DNA of 20,387 nucleotides from an uncultured Bacteroidales bacterium (GCA_904501835.1 CAJGBW010000028.1:1-20387), one strand, 5' to 3'. Shown: positions 1 through 8,453, counted from the first letter of the stretch. Notes: generated by a model not told the origin, from the sequence alone. Translations and numbers: made by a program.

Positions 1-12
1 GTTTTAAGGGTA

Positions 13-20
13 CAAAGTTA
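13..20 (-). promoter_or_regulatory. Possible divergent promoter at the left edge (-7 element)
   Basis: Read on the minus strand, this is TAACTTTG, a full match to the Bacteroidota -7 consensus TAnnTTTG. It points out of the window, so it would serve a gene to the left that diverges from tamB. I see no clear -33 TTTG at the expected 19-20 nt spacing, so this rests on the -7 match alone. Confidence 0.4.
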
Positions 21-45
21 GAGATTTTTTCCGAATTCATAGAGG

Positions 46-76
46 TTGATAGTATCAAAACAAATACGTATATTTG
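46..76 (+). promoter_or_regulatory. Probable promoter of the tamB operon
   Basis: The -7 element TATATTTG at 69-76 matches TAnnTTTG fully. A TTG at 46-48, about 20 nt upstream, fits the -33 element. Transcription would begin near 82-85, leaving a leader of about 15-18 nt before the ATG at 100. No comparable promoter was seen in the short junctions between the next four genes, so it probably drives the whole block to 7828. Confidence 0.65.
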
Positions 77-99
77 TAGGTTATATTTAGATTGGGAAA

Positions 100-3000
100 A
101 TGTTGAGCAAATACCTCAAAAAAGGATTTAGAATTTCGTGGATATTTTTGGTATCCATTGCTGTCCTTTTGTTCACCTTGCTCATTCTTTTGCAAGACCC
201 GAGGATACAGACACGCGTGAGCCAACATGTCGTGGAGAACTACCTTTCCCATCTGGATGGCAGCATCAGCATTGAAAAAATCCATTTCAAACCCTTCAAT
301 ACCATTATCGTTAAAAACTTGGTAGTCAAGGATAAGCATCCGCTCACCCCCTACCCTGAAGTATTGGAGACAATCCCCGACTACCGGGAAAGCATCGACA
401 CCCTTCTCAACGCCGAATATCTGATTGTCCGTTTCTCTATCTTGGGTTTGCTGGATAAAGACAAGACCCACATTCACATCGAGAAAGCCGAGGTGAAAAA
501 TGGATTTTTCGGACTGACCATCGAAGACGGAAGAAGTTCCCTCGACCGCGTCATCCACCGTTTCAAAGATCGTTTCATTTCCTACCTCCCTAAAAACGAC
601 AAGCTTAGCATCAATATAGACCATGTAGAAGTCAATAACATGGCTTTCTCTTTGGATAATTTCAAAAGAAGAACGAAACGAAAAATACGGGAAGGCTCCA
701 TCATCTGGTCCGACTTCGACTGTGTGAACGTCTATGCCCGAGGAAAAAATCTGCACATCCAGAATGGCATCGTAAGTGGAGAATTGCAATCCTGCCGTTT
801 TCAGGAGGCACGCTCGGGGCTCAAGATTGACAACGTGAGCACCAAATTCAACATCCGTGAGGGCTATGTCAACATTATGGACATCCATATCAAAGACAAA
901 TACACGGATTTACACCTCCCTTATTTCCGAATGATTTACGACGGAGCCGCAGCCTTCAAGGATTACATCGGAAAAGTACGTATGAGCGCCCTGCTCAAGG
1001 ATAGTGAGATTGACACCCGCACCTTGGATTACTTCGCTGACATCAGCGGCTCGGCAGGAATCAAATTGAGGCTCAACGGCGAATTTGACGGCACGGTCAA
1101 GGATTTCAAACTGAACAATATCAAAATAGATACGCCGGAGGGGAAATTTTCCGCCATCGTCAATGGCCGAGTCTCCGGACTACCTGCCATTCAGCGCACC
1201 CGTTTTGAGGTGGATATCAAAAACCTCAAAAGCGACGACCAAAGTCTAGAGCAGATTCTGCACGTATTTGGCAGAAAGAAAATGGAGCTGCCGACGTTTA
1301 ACATCCGCCACTTCAATACACATCTTGACGGAGACGTAAACAACATTGCACTTAAGTTAGCCCTGCATAGCGATCTTGGAAAACTGGCATTGGACGGAAA
1401 AATTTCCGAACTGATCGACCAACGCGAATCCCCCAGAATCGAGGCACAGCTCAGCACCGATGATTTGCGTCTGGACCGCATTCTCAACAACAAGTCCTTG
1501 GGCGGATTAAGCCTGGAAAGCGCCATCAGCGCTCGCCTTGACAGAAACGACGCCTTGGCGGGCGAAATAGAAATTGACAGCATACACGTTGAAAAAGTAC
1601 AGCTGTTGGGCTACGACTATGGCCCGATCGATGTGCGCGGAACCATACAGAACAAGGATTATGAAGGCAGTGTGGTCATAGATGATGAAAACCTGAAATT
1701 TTATTTCAATGGACTGGCCACCCTCTTGCCTCGCGACAAAGAAGATATTCGCTACCTCTTCGATGCCGGATTGGAATATGTTGATTTCCAAGCATTAGGA
1801 TTGAGCCCGAATGGTTTGGCGCGCATCAAGTTGGCATTGGACAGCGAACTTAAAATCAACGCAAACAGACAAATTGAAGGTTCGTTGGACATCAACGAGA
1901 TTCTCTTGGAAAACGAAGAAGGCATCCACAATGCTGGAGATTTGAACACCTTGTTTTATGCTGAAAAAGACCAACATAAAATCCGCATCAATTCTGAATT
2001 TTTGGAAGGAGAGTTTGAAGGTTCCCGTTCCATACTTCATCTGTTAGGAAAAAATCTCAATCAAATCATCCAAAGAGAGACCGAGGAATGGGACAAGAGC
2101 GAATACAAACTTTCGTTAGCCGCGAAAGATTCACGGGATTTGCTGGCATTTTTCGCTCCCGACGTATCCATTCAGCCACAAAGTGCCTTGAATATCCATA
2201 TTGACAGCACAGGTTTCATGACAGGACTCTTGTCGGCAGATAAAATCCGCTTTTCCGAAAACGATATCCGAAACATACGCTTTGAGATAGACAACCGACA
2301 CGGACGGATTGGCGGAAAACTCAATTGCAATGAAGTGGAATTGGGACAATTCAAAGTCAATGATATCCATCTCAACCTATGGGCCGATTTAAGTACCCCC
2401 CTCTATAGCGTGGCCGGAATTGGTGCCTCTGAATTCAAAGTCGGAGAAAGCCTTTGGAACATTACGCCCTGCCAGATTGACTTGAAAGGAAAAGAAGGAA
2501 TTCACATCCATAATTTCTCTCTCACCCACCAGAACGAAGGAATTTTCGCAGACGGTATCCTTGCATCCGCTGACTGGAATGACAAGATGACTCTCTCCAT
2601 GAACAATTTTGATTTGGGACTCATCAGCGGATTTTTGAACAATACCCTGCCTGATTTCAGCGGACTCTTATCCGGAGAGGCCATGTTGAGCCGGAAAAAC
2701 GGGAAATATGGTATCGAAGCCGATGTGGTATGTGAAAACACCCATTTCAATAATTATGACATGGGAACCCTGCTTATCAGCAGCGAGTGGGATGAGGACC
2801 TCAAACGATATAACTTCCTGATTGACAATTCCTATAATAGTGAGCCCACTTTCGAACTTGGTGCCTCTTACTCGCCTTTTACCGATGATTTCTTCATTTC
2901 GGGAGACTTCAATCAATTTGAAATCGGCGTTGCCTCTTATTTTGTCAAAGATATTTTCCACCAACTCAACGGCGAACTCAGCGGTCTGGTAACGGCCAAC

Positions 3001-4569
3001 GGAAACATTCGCAATATACGGGATATGAAACTTTCCAGCTACTCTCTCAAGGTAGCGCGAGCAAAATTGGGGCTTGAATACACCAAGGTTGCGTATGACA
3101 TTCATTCGGATTTGGAAATCAACAACCAAGGAGCCCATTTCAAGAACGCAGTCATTCGAGACAGATATGGCAATACGGGACAGGCCCACGGCGCCATTTT
3201 ATGGAATCACTTCCGACAGATGGGCATCGACCTGCACATTCAGGTCAATAAAATTGAAGCGCTGAACATCAAAGAGCAGGAAGAGGGATATGTCTATTAC
3301 GGACATCTTTTTGGAAGTGGAGCCATTGACATTACCGGTCCTTTCAACGCGCTCTTGCTGGATATTAAAGCCAGTACCAGCGGCGTCAAGAGTGATTTCA
3401 ATCTCACGCTTAAAAACCTCTCCAAAGACAGGAAAAACAGCAAGTTGCTCCAATTCAAAGGTTTAGGATACCAGGAAGAAGAGAAAACACATAGCAAACG
3501 CAAATCAAGGAGGAAAAAAGACACGGATTTGAATATCAAACTTGATTTGGACGTCACCCAAGATATTACCGCCAATATCGATATCGACAAATTCAACGGA
3601 AGCCGTATTACCGCCCAGGGAGATGGCAACATCCTTATCAATATCCGCCCGACCCGAGATTTGTTCAAAATCAACGGAAACTACAACATCGCAGACGGCA
3701 ACGTACGTTTTGTCGCTTTTGGTCTGACCGCCAAAGACTTCAAGGTGAACAGCGGAAGTAGCGTCAGCTTTGCCGGGGACGCCTGGGACACACAATTGAA
3801 TATCGACGCCACCTACAAGACCAAGGCTTCCTTATCAACCATTATCGCAGACAGTACCGCCATCAACACACGTAGAACTGTAGATTGCGGCATTCGGGTA
3901 ACAGACAAATTGAAAGACCCGAAAATTGCTTTCTCCATCAATGTTCCCGATTTGGAACCTTCCTACAAGACGCGTGTAGAGTCGGCTTTATCCACCGAAG
4001 ACAAGGTTCAGCGACAGTTCCTCGCCCTACTCCTTTCCAGCACCTTCCTGCCGGACGAGCAGAGTGGAATTGCCAACAATACTGCCGTGCTTTTCAGTAA
4101 TGTATCCGAATTGATGACGACGCAGCTGAATAATATCTTTATGAAGTTGAATATCCCGTTAGACCTCGGATTCAATTACCAGATGACCTCGACCGGCGCC
4201 AACTTGTTTGACGTGGCGGTCTCCACCCAACTATTCAACAACCGTGTGCTGGTCAATGGCGTTATCGGCAACAAGCAACAGAATGGAGGTTCCAACAACG
4301 AAGTGGTCGGAGATATTGATATTGAGGTGAAAATCAACCCCTCCGGTAGTTTGCGCGCCAGTGCATTCTCCCATTCATCCGACCAATACACCAACTACCT
4401 TGACAACCTGCAACGCACCGGAATCGGTATTTCCTGGCAACAGGAATTCAACAGTTTCGTTTCCTATATCAAACAGATTTTCTCCAATAAAAAAGATAGA
4501 GGCGTGATGGAACAGCAGGAAAAAGAAATCAACGAAAATGCAGGAACCAAAAGAGTGATTATACAATGA
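100..4569 (+). CDS. tamB: TamB-like translocation/assembly module protein (AsmA superfamily)
   Basis: A 1489-residue envelope protein of the TamB/DUF490 family, whose members are anchored in the inner membrane and span the periplasm as a long beta-rich groove. They help insert outer-membrane proteins or carry lipids. Residues about 12-31 are one hydrophobic segment after a basic start, consistent with an uncleaved anchor. The next thousand residues are alternating short polar and hydrophobic beta strands, as expected for AsmA-like repeats. The C-terminal part, from about residue 1150, shows the family pattern (INGNYNIADGNVRF, then a run near FAGDAWDTQLNIDATYK). A basic linker near residues 1130-1142 (KRKSRRKK) precedes it, and a charged tail follows residue about 1460. 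Length is normal for Bacteroidota TamB. The start lies just after the promoter at 46-76. It overlaps the next gene by 4 nt. No TamA-type partner is present here. Confidence 0.88.
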   Translation: MLSKYLKKGFRISWIFLVSIAVLLFTLLILLQDPRIQTRVSQHVVENYLSHLDGSISIEKIHFKPFNTIIVKNLVVKDKHPLTPYPEVLETIPDYRESIDTLLNAEYLIVRFSILGLLDKDKTHIHIEKAEVKNGFFGLTIEDGRSSLDRVIHRFKDRFISYLPKNDKLSINIDHVEVNNMAFSLDNFKRRTKRKIREGSIIWSDFDCVNVYARGKNLHIQNGIVSGELQSCRFQEARSGLKIDNVSTKFNIREGYVNIMDIHIKDKYTDLHLPYFRMIYDGAAAFKDYIGKVRMSALLKDSEIDTRTLDYFADISGSAGIKLRLNGEFDGTVKDFKLNNIKIDTPEGKFSAIVNGRVSGLPAIQRTRFEVDIKNLKSDDQSLEQILHVFGRKKMELPTFNIRHFNTHLDGDVNNIALKLALHSDLGKLALDGKISELIDQRESPRIEAQLSTDDLRLDRILNNKSLGGLSLESAISARLDRNDALAGEIEIDSIHVEKVQLLGYDYGPIDVRGTIQNKDYEGSVVIDDENLKFYFNGLATLLPRDKEDIRYLFDAGLEYVDFQALGLSPNGLARIKLALDSELKINANRQIEGSLDINEILLENEEGIHNAGDLNTLFYAEKDQHKIRINSEFLEGEFEGSRSILHLLGKNLNQIIQRETEEWDKSEYKLSLAAKDSRDLLAFFAPDVSIQPQSALNIHIDSTGFMTGLLSADKIRFSENDIRNIRFEIDNRHGRIGGKLNCNEVELGQFKVNDIHLNLWADLSTPLYSVAGIGASEFKVGESLWNITPCQIDLKGKEGIHIHNFSLTHQNEGIFADGILASADWNDKMTLSMNNFDLGLISGFLNNTLPDFSGLLSGEAMLSRKNGKYGIEADVVCENTHFNNYDMGTLLISSEWDEDLKRYNFLIDNSYNSEPTFELGASYSPFTDDFFISGDFNQFEIGVASYFVKDIFHQLNGELSGLVTANGNIRNIRDMKLSSYSLKVARAKLGLEYTKVAYDIHSDLEINNQGAHFKNAVIRDRYGNTGQAHGAILWNHFRQMGIDLHIQVNKIEALNIKEQEEGYVYYGHLFGSGAIDITGPFNALLLDIKASTSGVKSDFNLTLKNLSKDRKNSKLLQFKGLGYQEEEKTHSKRKSRRKKDTDLNIKLDLDVTQDITANIDIDKFNGSRITAQGDGNILINIRPTRDLFKINGNYNIADGNVRFVAFGLTAKDFKVNSGSSVSFAGDAWDTQLNIDATYKTKASLSTIIADSTAINTRRTVDCGIRVTDKLKDPKIAFSINVPDLEPSYKTRVESALSTEDKVQRQFLALLLSSTFLPDEQSGIANNTAVLFSNVSELMTTQLNNIFMKLNIPLDLGFNYQMTSTGANLFDVAVSTQLFNNRVLVNGVIGNKQQNGGSNNEVVGDIDIEVKINPSGSLRASAFSHSSDQYTNYLDNLQRTGIGISWQQEFNSFVSYIKQIFSNKKDRGVMEQQEKEINENAGTKRVIIQ

Positions 4570-5270
4570 AAGGAAAATTATATCTCATCCCCACCCCCTT
4601 GGGAGAAGGCGAATTGAGCGAGGTACTCCCCGCCGGACTTTTGGAATGTATCACTCGATTGGATTGCTTTGTGGTGGAAGAACTACGAACCGCCCGACGT
4701 TTTCTGTCTAAAGCGGGCCATAGAGGGCAGATTGAGCAGCTCGGTCTCTATGAGCTCAACGAACATACGGATGCGGCGACCATAGAATCCTATCTTTCGT
4801 TATTCGAAAACGGACACTCAGTCGGCCTGTTATCTGAAGCCGGACTTCCTGCCGTAGCCGACCCGGGGGCCGCTCTGGTGGCACTTTGTCATAGACACCA
4901 GATTGAAGTTGTACCTTTTACAGGGCCATCTTCCTTGATGTTGGCCTTGATGGCGAGCGGACTGAATGGCCAATGCTTCGCGTTCAAAGGCTACCTTCCC
5001 GCAAAAAGCGACGAGAGAAAACAAGCATTGAAAAATATAGAAAAGCGTTCTCTGGCCGCAAAAGAGACCCAGATTTTTATTGAAACTCCGTATCGGAACG
5101 ATGCGATGCTCAGCGACATATTGGGTGCCTGTTCTCCCCGGACACAGCTCTGTATTGCCGTCAATCTCACCTGTCCCGACCAACAAATCAAAACCCGGAC
5201 TATTGCAGAATGGAAACAAGAGAAAATGGAAATAGGGAAACGTCCTTGCGTATTCCTGCTACTGGCATAA
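4566..5270 (+). CDS. RsmI-like SAM-dependent methyltransferase (tetrapyrrole methylase family)
   Basis: A 234-residue protein of the tetrapyrrole (corrin/porphyrin) methylase fold, closest to the RsmI group that 2'-O-methylates C1402 of 16S rRNA. Visible family motifs are LIPTPLGEG near residues 7-15, SEAGLPAVADPGA near 90-102 (the SAM-binding loop region) and PFTGPSS near 118-124. It is shorter than classical RsmI (about 280 residues) and lacks the usual opening VPTPIGNL and the C-terminal extension. It therefore belongs to the shorter paralogous group common in Bacteroidota. Whether it keeps the RsmI substrate is unknown, so no symbol is given. Its ATG overlaps the tamB stop (ATGA), implying translational coupling. 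Confidence 0.82.
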   Translation: MKGKLYLIPTPLGEGELSEVLPAGLLECITRLDCFVVEELRTARRFLSKAGHRGQIEQLGLYELNEHTDAATIESYLSLFENGHSVGLLSEAGLPAVADPGAALVALCHRHQIEVVPFTGPSSLMLALMASGLNGQCFAFKGYLPAKSDERKQALKNIEKRSLAAKETQIFIETPYRNDAMLSDILGACSPRTQLCIAVNLTCPDQQIKTRTIAEWKQEKMEIGKRPCVFLLLA

Positions 5271-5608
5271 TCCGTCTGGAAGGCATGAAATTCAAAGCCT
5301 ACCATGGCTGCTTTGAGGAAGAAAAAACCCAAGGCAACCAATTTTTGGTGGATGTAAAGATTGAGGCGGCTTTGTCCCGCTGTATTGAAAGCGATGAATT
5401 GGAAGATACCGTGGACGTACAGGAGGTCTATCAATTGGTTGCCAAAGAAATGGCCATCCCTTCCAATCTCATCGAACATGCGGCAGGGCGTATCTTACAA
5501 TCCCTCGCCAGCCTTGACGGAGTCAAATCGGTAGAAGTCAAGCTTAGCAAATGCAATCCTCCCTTGGCAGGCCCTTGCGAGAAATCCAGCGTAACCCTTT
5601 CATTATAA
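5210..5608 (+). CDS. folB: Dihydroneopterin aldolase
   Basis: FolB converts 7,8-dihydroneopterin to 6-hydroxymethyl-dihydropterin and glycolaldehyde in folate synthesis. The family core is clear: IRLEGMKFKAYHGCFEEE, whose AYHG segment and following Glu lie in the pterin site, then VDVQEVYQLV in mid-protein, and VEVKLSKCNPP near the C-terminus with the conserved Lys. The start is uncertain. The ATG at 5210 gives 132 residues but overlaps the preceding gene by 61 nt. A TTG at 5246 has AGGG about 8 nt upstream and gives 120 residues, nearer the family norm. The ATG at 5285 would delete the first beta strand and is unlikely. The next gene begins 4 nt after the stop. Confidence 0.85.
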   Translation: METRENGNRETSLRIPATGIIRLEGMKFKAYHGCFEEEKTQGNQFLVDVKIEAALSRCIESDELEDTVDVQEVYQLVAKEMAIPSNLIEHAAGRILQSLASLDGVKSVEVKLSKCNPPLAGPCEKSSVTLSL

Positions 5609-5612
5609 CGAC

Positions 5613-6956
5613 ATGAACATTGCCTACCTTACCCTTGGCTGCAAGCTTAACTACGCAGAAAGCTCTACTTACGAACGTGAGTTGGAGAAGTTGGGACATA
5701 GGAGTGTCAGTTGGAATTCAGCGGAAGCAGAGGCTTTTTTGGTGAATACTTGCTCGGTAACGGAACATTCTGACAAGAAATGCAGAAACATTGTCCGTAA
5801 ACTGCACAGACTCGCTCCCACTGCCCCGATTTTTGTCTGCGGTTGCAGCGCCCAACTCCGCAAAGAGAGTTTAGAAGCCCTTGATGGCGTGGTACGTGTG
5901 TTTGGTGCCTGGGAAAAGGGAGAAATCGTCCGTTATATACAAAATTACAACCAGGGCGTGCAAGCGTGTACGAGCCAGTCCACAAGCGCCCAAGCATGTG
6001 AGAACCGGCCCACAAATGCAACAGCTTGCGATGCAGAATGTCCGAATAGCGCGATGTTCAAGGCTTATTCTTCCGGAGAACGCACCCGCAGCTTTCTAAA
6101 AGTGCAGGACGGATGTGATTACAAATGCCACTATTGCACCGTCCCTTATGCGAGAGGAGAAAGCCGCAATGCGCCTATTGCTGACATTATTAGTCAAGCC
6201 CGTGAAATAGCGCAAACAGGCATACAGGAAATTGTTTTGACGGGCGTAAATACCGGAGATTTCGGAAAAACCACGAATGAGAGTTTCTTCGACCTGCTCA
6301 AAGCATTGGAAGAGGTGGAAGGCATTGAACGCTACCGTATTTCATCCATTGAGCCCAATTTGCTCACAGAGGAAATCATCGATTGGATTGCCTCCAGCTC
6401 TCATAAATTCCTTCCGCATTTTCACATTCCCCTGCAAAGCGGCTCTGACGATATTTTAAGTGCAATGGGACGCCGATACAGCCAAGCGGACTTCGCCCAT
6501 AAAATCGCCTACATCCGTCAGAAAATGGGAGAAGATGTGTTCCTTGGCATTGATGTGATTGTCGGATTTCCCGGAGAGAGTGATGCCCATTTTCAGGAGA
6601 CATACCAATTCCTCAAAGAGATCATAAGACCGGCATTTATCCACCTGTTCCCCTACTCCAAACGCCCCGGCACTCCGGCAGCCACGATGAAAAACCAAGT
6701 TCAGGACCGCCTCAAGACTGATAGAGTAGCCGAATTGGAAGCACTCTGCAAGCGCCTGCATAGAGATTTCATCGAAAAACAAATCGGCCAGACGCGCACC
6801 GTTCTTTTTGAGTCATCGGATAAAAACGGATTCATGTATGGGTTTACTGAAAATTACATCAAAATCAAAGCGCCGTATGATGCCCGACTTGTCAATCGTA
6901 TGGTGTCCATGCGCATAAATAAAGAAAACATTTGCCACGAAGGAGAAGAAGCATGA
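5613..6956 (+). CDS. mtaB: tRNA t6A37 methylthiotransferase MtaB
   Basis: MtaB is a radical-SAM enzyme that converts t6A at position 37 of tRNAs reading ANN codons to ms2t6A. The N-terminal methylthiotransferase domain (residues 1 to about 110) has the three auxiliary-cluster cysteines C10 (LGCKLN), C47 (NTCSVT) and C78 (CGCSAQ). The radical-SAM motif CDYKCHYC supplies C168, C172 and C175. A TRAM-type tRNA-binding domain ends the protein (about 385-447, RTVLFESSDKNGFMYG). All six cluster cysteines are present. Odd feature: residues 117-146, between the two catalytic domains, are a degenerate three-copy 10-residue repeat carrying extra cysteines (C119, C129, C139, C143), encoded by a 30-bp tandem repeat. 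It sits in the operon 4 nt after folB and overlaps the next gene by 4 nt. Confidence 0.9.
   Translation: MNIAYLTLGCKLNYAESSTYERELEKLGHRSVSWNSAEAEAFLVNTCSVTEHSDKKCRNIVRKLHRLAPTAPIFVCGCSAQLRKESLEALDGVVRVFGAWEKGEIVRYIQNYNQGVQACTSQSTSAQACENRPTNATACDAECPNSAMFKAYSSGERTRSFLKVQDGCDYKCHYCTVPYARGESRNAPIADIISQAREIAQTGIQEIVLTGVNTGDFGKTTNESFFDLLKALEEVEGIERYRISSIEPNLLTEEIIDWIASSSHKFLPHFHIPLQSGSDDILSAMGRRYSQADFAHKIAYIRQKMGEDVFLGIDVIVGFPGESDAHFQETYQFLKEIIRPAFIHLFPYSKRPGTPAATMKNQVQDRLKTDRVAELEALCKRLHRDFIEKQIGQTRTVLFESSDKNGFMYGFTENYIKIKAPYDARLVNRMVSMRINKENICHEGEEA
5961..6050 (+). repeat. Three-copy degenerate 30-bp tandem repeat inside mtaB
   Basis: Units are 5961-5990, 5991-6020 and 6021-6050. Units 1 and 2 agree at 21 of 30 positions by direct comparison, including the opening CAAGC-TGT and the central CCACAA. 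Unit 3 is more diverged. All stay in frame and encode QACTSQSTSA, QACENRPTNA and TACDAECPNS, so the shared protein pattern is x-A-C followed by polar residues. Confidence 0.7.
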
Positions 6957-7828
6957 CCCGAATTACTTTTTTAGGAAGCGGCACCTCACAAGGCGTCCCC
7001 ATGATAGGATGTAAATGCCCCGTCTGCCGTTCCCTGGATCCCAAAGATAAAAGATTGCGCGCCAGCGTGCTCGTGGAGCATGAAGGATTGAGCATACTGA
7101 TTGATGCCGGTCCGGATTTTCGTCAGCAGATGTTGCGGGAAGACATTGACCACCTCGATGCGATTTTGCTCACCCACAACCACAAAGACCACACAGGAGG
7201 CTTGGACGACATCCGTTCATTCAACCTTTTGGAGGGACACCCCGTCAATATCTACTGTGAAAAATATGTCATTGAGTCGCTCAAACGCGAATACGCTTAT
7301 GCTTTTGCCGAGCCGCGCTACCCCGGAGCTCCGGAATGGATGGTGAGGGAAATTGAAGCCGGCAAGACTTTTGAGGTCCACTCAAACAGTTGGGAAGACC
7401 GTCTGGAATGGGTCAGCGGAGTGGGCTACCAGCATCTCCCTGCCAGCGAAGAAGAGAAAGCCTTACACCCACAAACCGTAAAAATCCTGCCCATTCGAGG
7501 CTGGCATGATCGCAAAGGATTTTGGCCTGTATTGGGTTACAGGATAGGAAACATGGCTTATATGACCGATATCGCCTCTATTGAAGAAAGCGAAATCGAA
7601 AAATTGAAAGGCGTGGACTTTGTCACGGTCAATTGCGTCAAAAGAGCCCAGCACTATTCCCATTTTTCCTTGGATGAAGCCTTGAATTTCTTTCAAAAAG
7701 TCGGAGCCAAATACTCCTACCTCACACATATTTCCCACTTGCTCCCTCCTTATGCGGAATTTTCCAAAGAATTAGCCGCCCACGGTGTATTATTGGCGTA
7801 CGACGGCTTAAAGGTGGAGCTTGAATAA
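6953..7828 (+). CDS. MBL-fold metal-dependent hydrolase (PhnP/RNase Z-like)
   Basis: A 291-residue metallo-beta-lactamase-fold protein. The opening LGSGTSQGVPMIGC is typical of the cytosolic PhnP-like group. C20, C22 and C25 (CKCPVC) match the Cys cluster that group uses for a structural zinc. The metal motif THNHKDH is at residues 74-80 (H75, H77, D79, H80). Further candidate ligands are H185 (GWHD), D206 (MTDIAS) and H259/H262 (THISH). This suggests a two-metal phosphodiesterase or related hydrolase, but the substrate cannot be read from the sequence. A phn cluster is absent, so phosphonate use is not implied. The ATG at 6953 overlaps the mtaB stop (ATGA) and follows AAGGAG; an upstream start at 6932 would add only an arginine-rich heptapeptide. 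Confidence 0.83.
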   Translation: MTRITFLGSGTSQGVPMIGCKCPVCRSLDPKDKRLRASVLVEHEGLSILIDAGPDFRQQMLREDIDHLDAILLTHNHKDHTGGLDDIRSFNLLEGHPVNIYCEKYVIESLKREYAYAFAEPRYPGAPEWMVREIEAGKTFEVHSNSWEDRLEWVSGVGYQHLPASEEEKALHPQTVKILPIRGWHDRKGFWPVLGYRIGNMAYMTDIASIEESEIEKLKGVDFVTVNCVKRAQHYSHFSLDEALNFFQKVGAKYSYLTHISHLLPPYAEFSKELAAHGVLLAYDGLKVELE

Positions 7829-7848
7829 CAAAATTATTCGTACATTTG
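7820..7848 (+). promoter_or_regulatory. Probable promoter of tRNA-Arg and the DUF456/DJ-1 genes
   Basis: TACATTTG at 7841-7848 is a full TAnnTTTG match. A TTG at 7821-7823 could be the -33 element, though the spacer of about 17 nt is shorter than usual. Transcription would start around 7854, some 28 nt before the mature tRNA 5' end. Confidence 0.55.
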
Positions 7849-7881
7849 CAATAGATGACTCGGCGATTTCCGAGCAAACGA

Positions 7882-7953
7882 GCCCCCTTAGTTTAATGGA
7901 TAAAATTTAGGATTCCGGTTCCTACGATAGGCGTTCGATTCGCCTAGGGGGTA
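7882..7953 (+). tRNA. tRNA-Arg, anticodon CCG
   Basis: A full cloverleaf can be drawn by hand. The acceptor GCCCCCT pairs with AGGGGGT (first pair G-U). The D stem is GTTT/AAAT with loop AATGGATA. The anticodon stem is TAGGA/TCCTA with loop TTCCGGT, giving anticodon CCG, which reads CGG (Arg). The T stem is AGGCG/CGCCT with loop TTCGATT. Mature length is 72 nt with discriminator A. The 3' CCA is not encoded, as is common in Bacteroidota. Confidence 0.93.
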
Positions 7954-7970
7954 CAAAAAAAAGACAGACT

Positions 7971-8453
7971 ATGGATTGGTTGGAAATTGTTGCTATCATT
8001 TTCTCTGTTGTCGGGCTGCTGGGTTGTATTCTGCCGGCTCTTCCCGGTCCTCCTTTGAGTTATATCGGTCTGATTTGCATCTATTTCGCAAATCGCAACG
8101 GAGCCGGCGAAGGTATTGAGATATCGACCCTTGTCACCTGGGGTTGTATCACCATAGGCATCACCGTGCTGGATTATATTGTCCCTGCCCTGCTGACCAA
8201 AATGACCGGCGGGCATAAAGAAGCCGCTACTGGTGCCATGATCGGTATGATAGCCGGCATCTTCTTCACCCCTATCGGCATGATTACAGGCAGTTTGTTG
8301 GGCGCACTCGTCGGAGAACTCTTGGTGGCAAAATCTGACATTTGGACAGCCATCAAGGCAGCCATAGGCACTTTTATAGGATTTCTCATCGGCACTATCG
8401 GCAAGTTGATATGCTGTGGATTTATGTTATACGAACTTATTAAACACTTATGA
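7971..8453 (+). CDS. DUF456 domain integral membrane protein
   Basis: A 160-residue, strongly hydrophobic, glycine-rich protein matching the DUF456 family in length and pattern. Signs are an N-terminal helix (residues about 5-23) running into LPALPGPPLSYIG, then helices near 50-72, 86-125 and 130-156, separated by a short polar loop near 76-82 (KMTGGHK) and another near 118-126. The repeated Gly spacing (GAMIGMIAGIFF, GSLLGALVGELL) is typical of the family. Its function is unknown. It starts 17 nt after the tRNA-Arg 3' end with no terminator visible, so it probably shares the tRNA transcript. It overlaps the DJ-1 gene by 4 nt. Confidence 0.82.
   Translation: MDWLEIVAIIFSVVGLLGCILPALPGPPLSYIGLICIYFANRNGAGEGIEISTLVTWGCITIGITVLDYIVPALLTKMTGGHKEAATGAMIGMIAGIFFTPIGMITGSLLGALVGELLVAKSDIWTAIKAAIGTFIGFLIGTIGKLICCGFMLYELIKHL

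Noticed and set aside
55..888. A 277-codon minus-strand open frame opposite the 5' end of tamB
   Set aside because: It runs antisense to a clear TamB N-terminus and through its promoter; no family resemblance or start context.
3478..3530. Lys/Arg-rich stretch in TamB as a sign of frameshift or insertion
   Set aside because: The frame is intact on both sides, and charged linkers before the TamB C-terminal domain are usual in this phylum.
7882..7953. tRNA-Arg as an integration site for a mobile element
   Set aside because: Flanking genes are ordinary core genes, no integrase is present and no repeat of the tRNA 3' end is seen downstream in the window.
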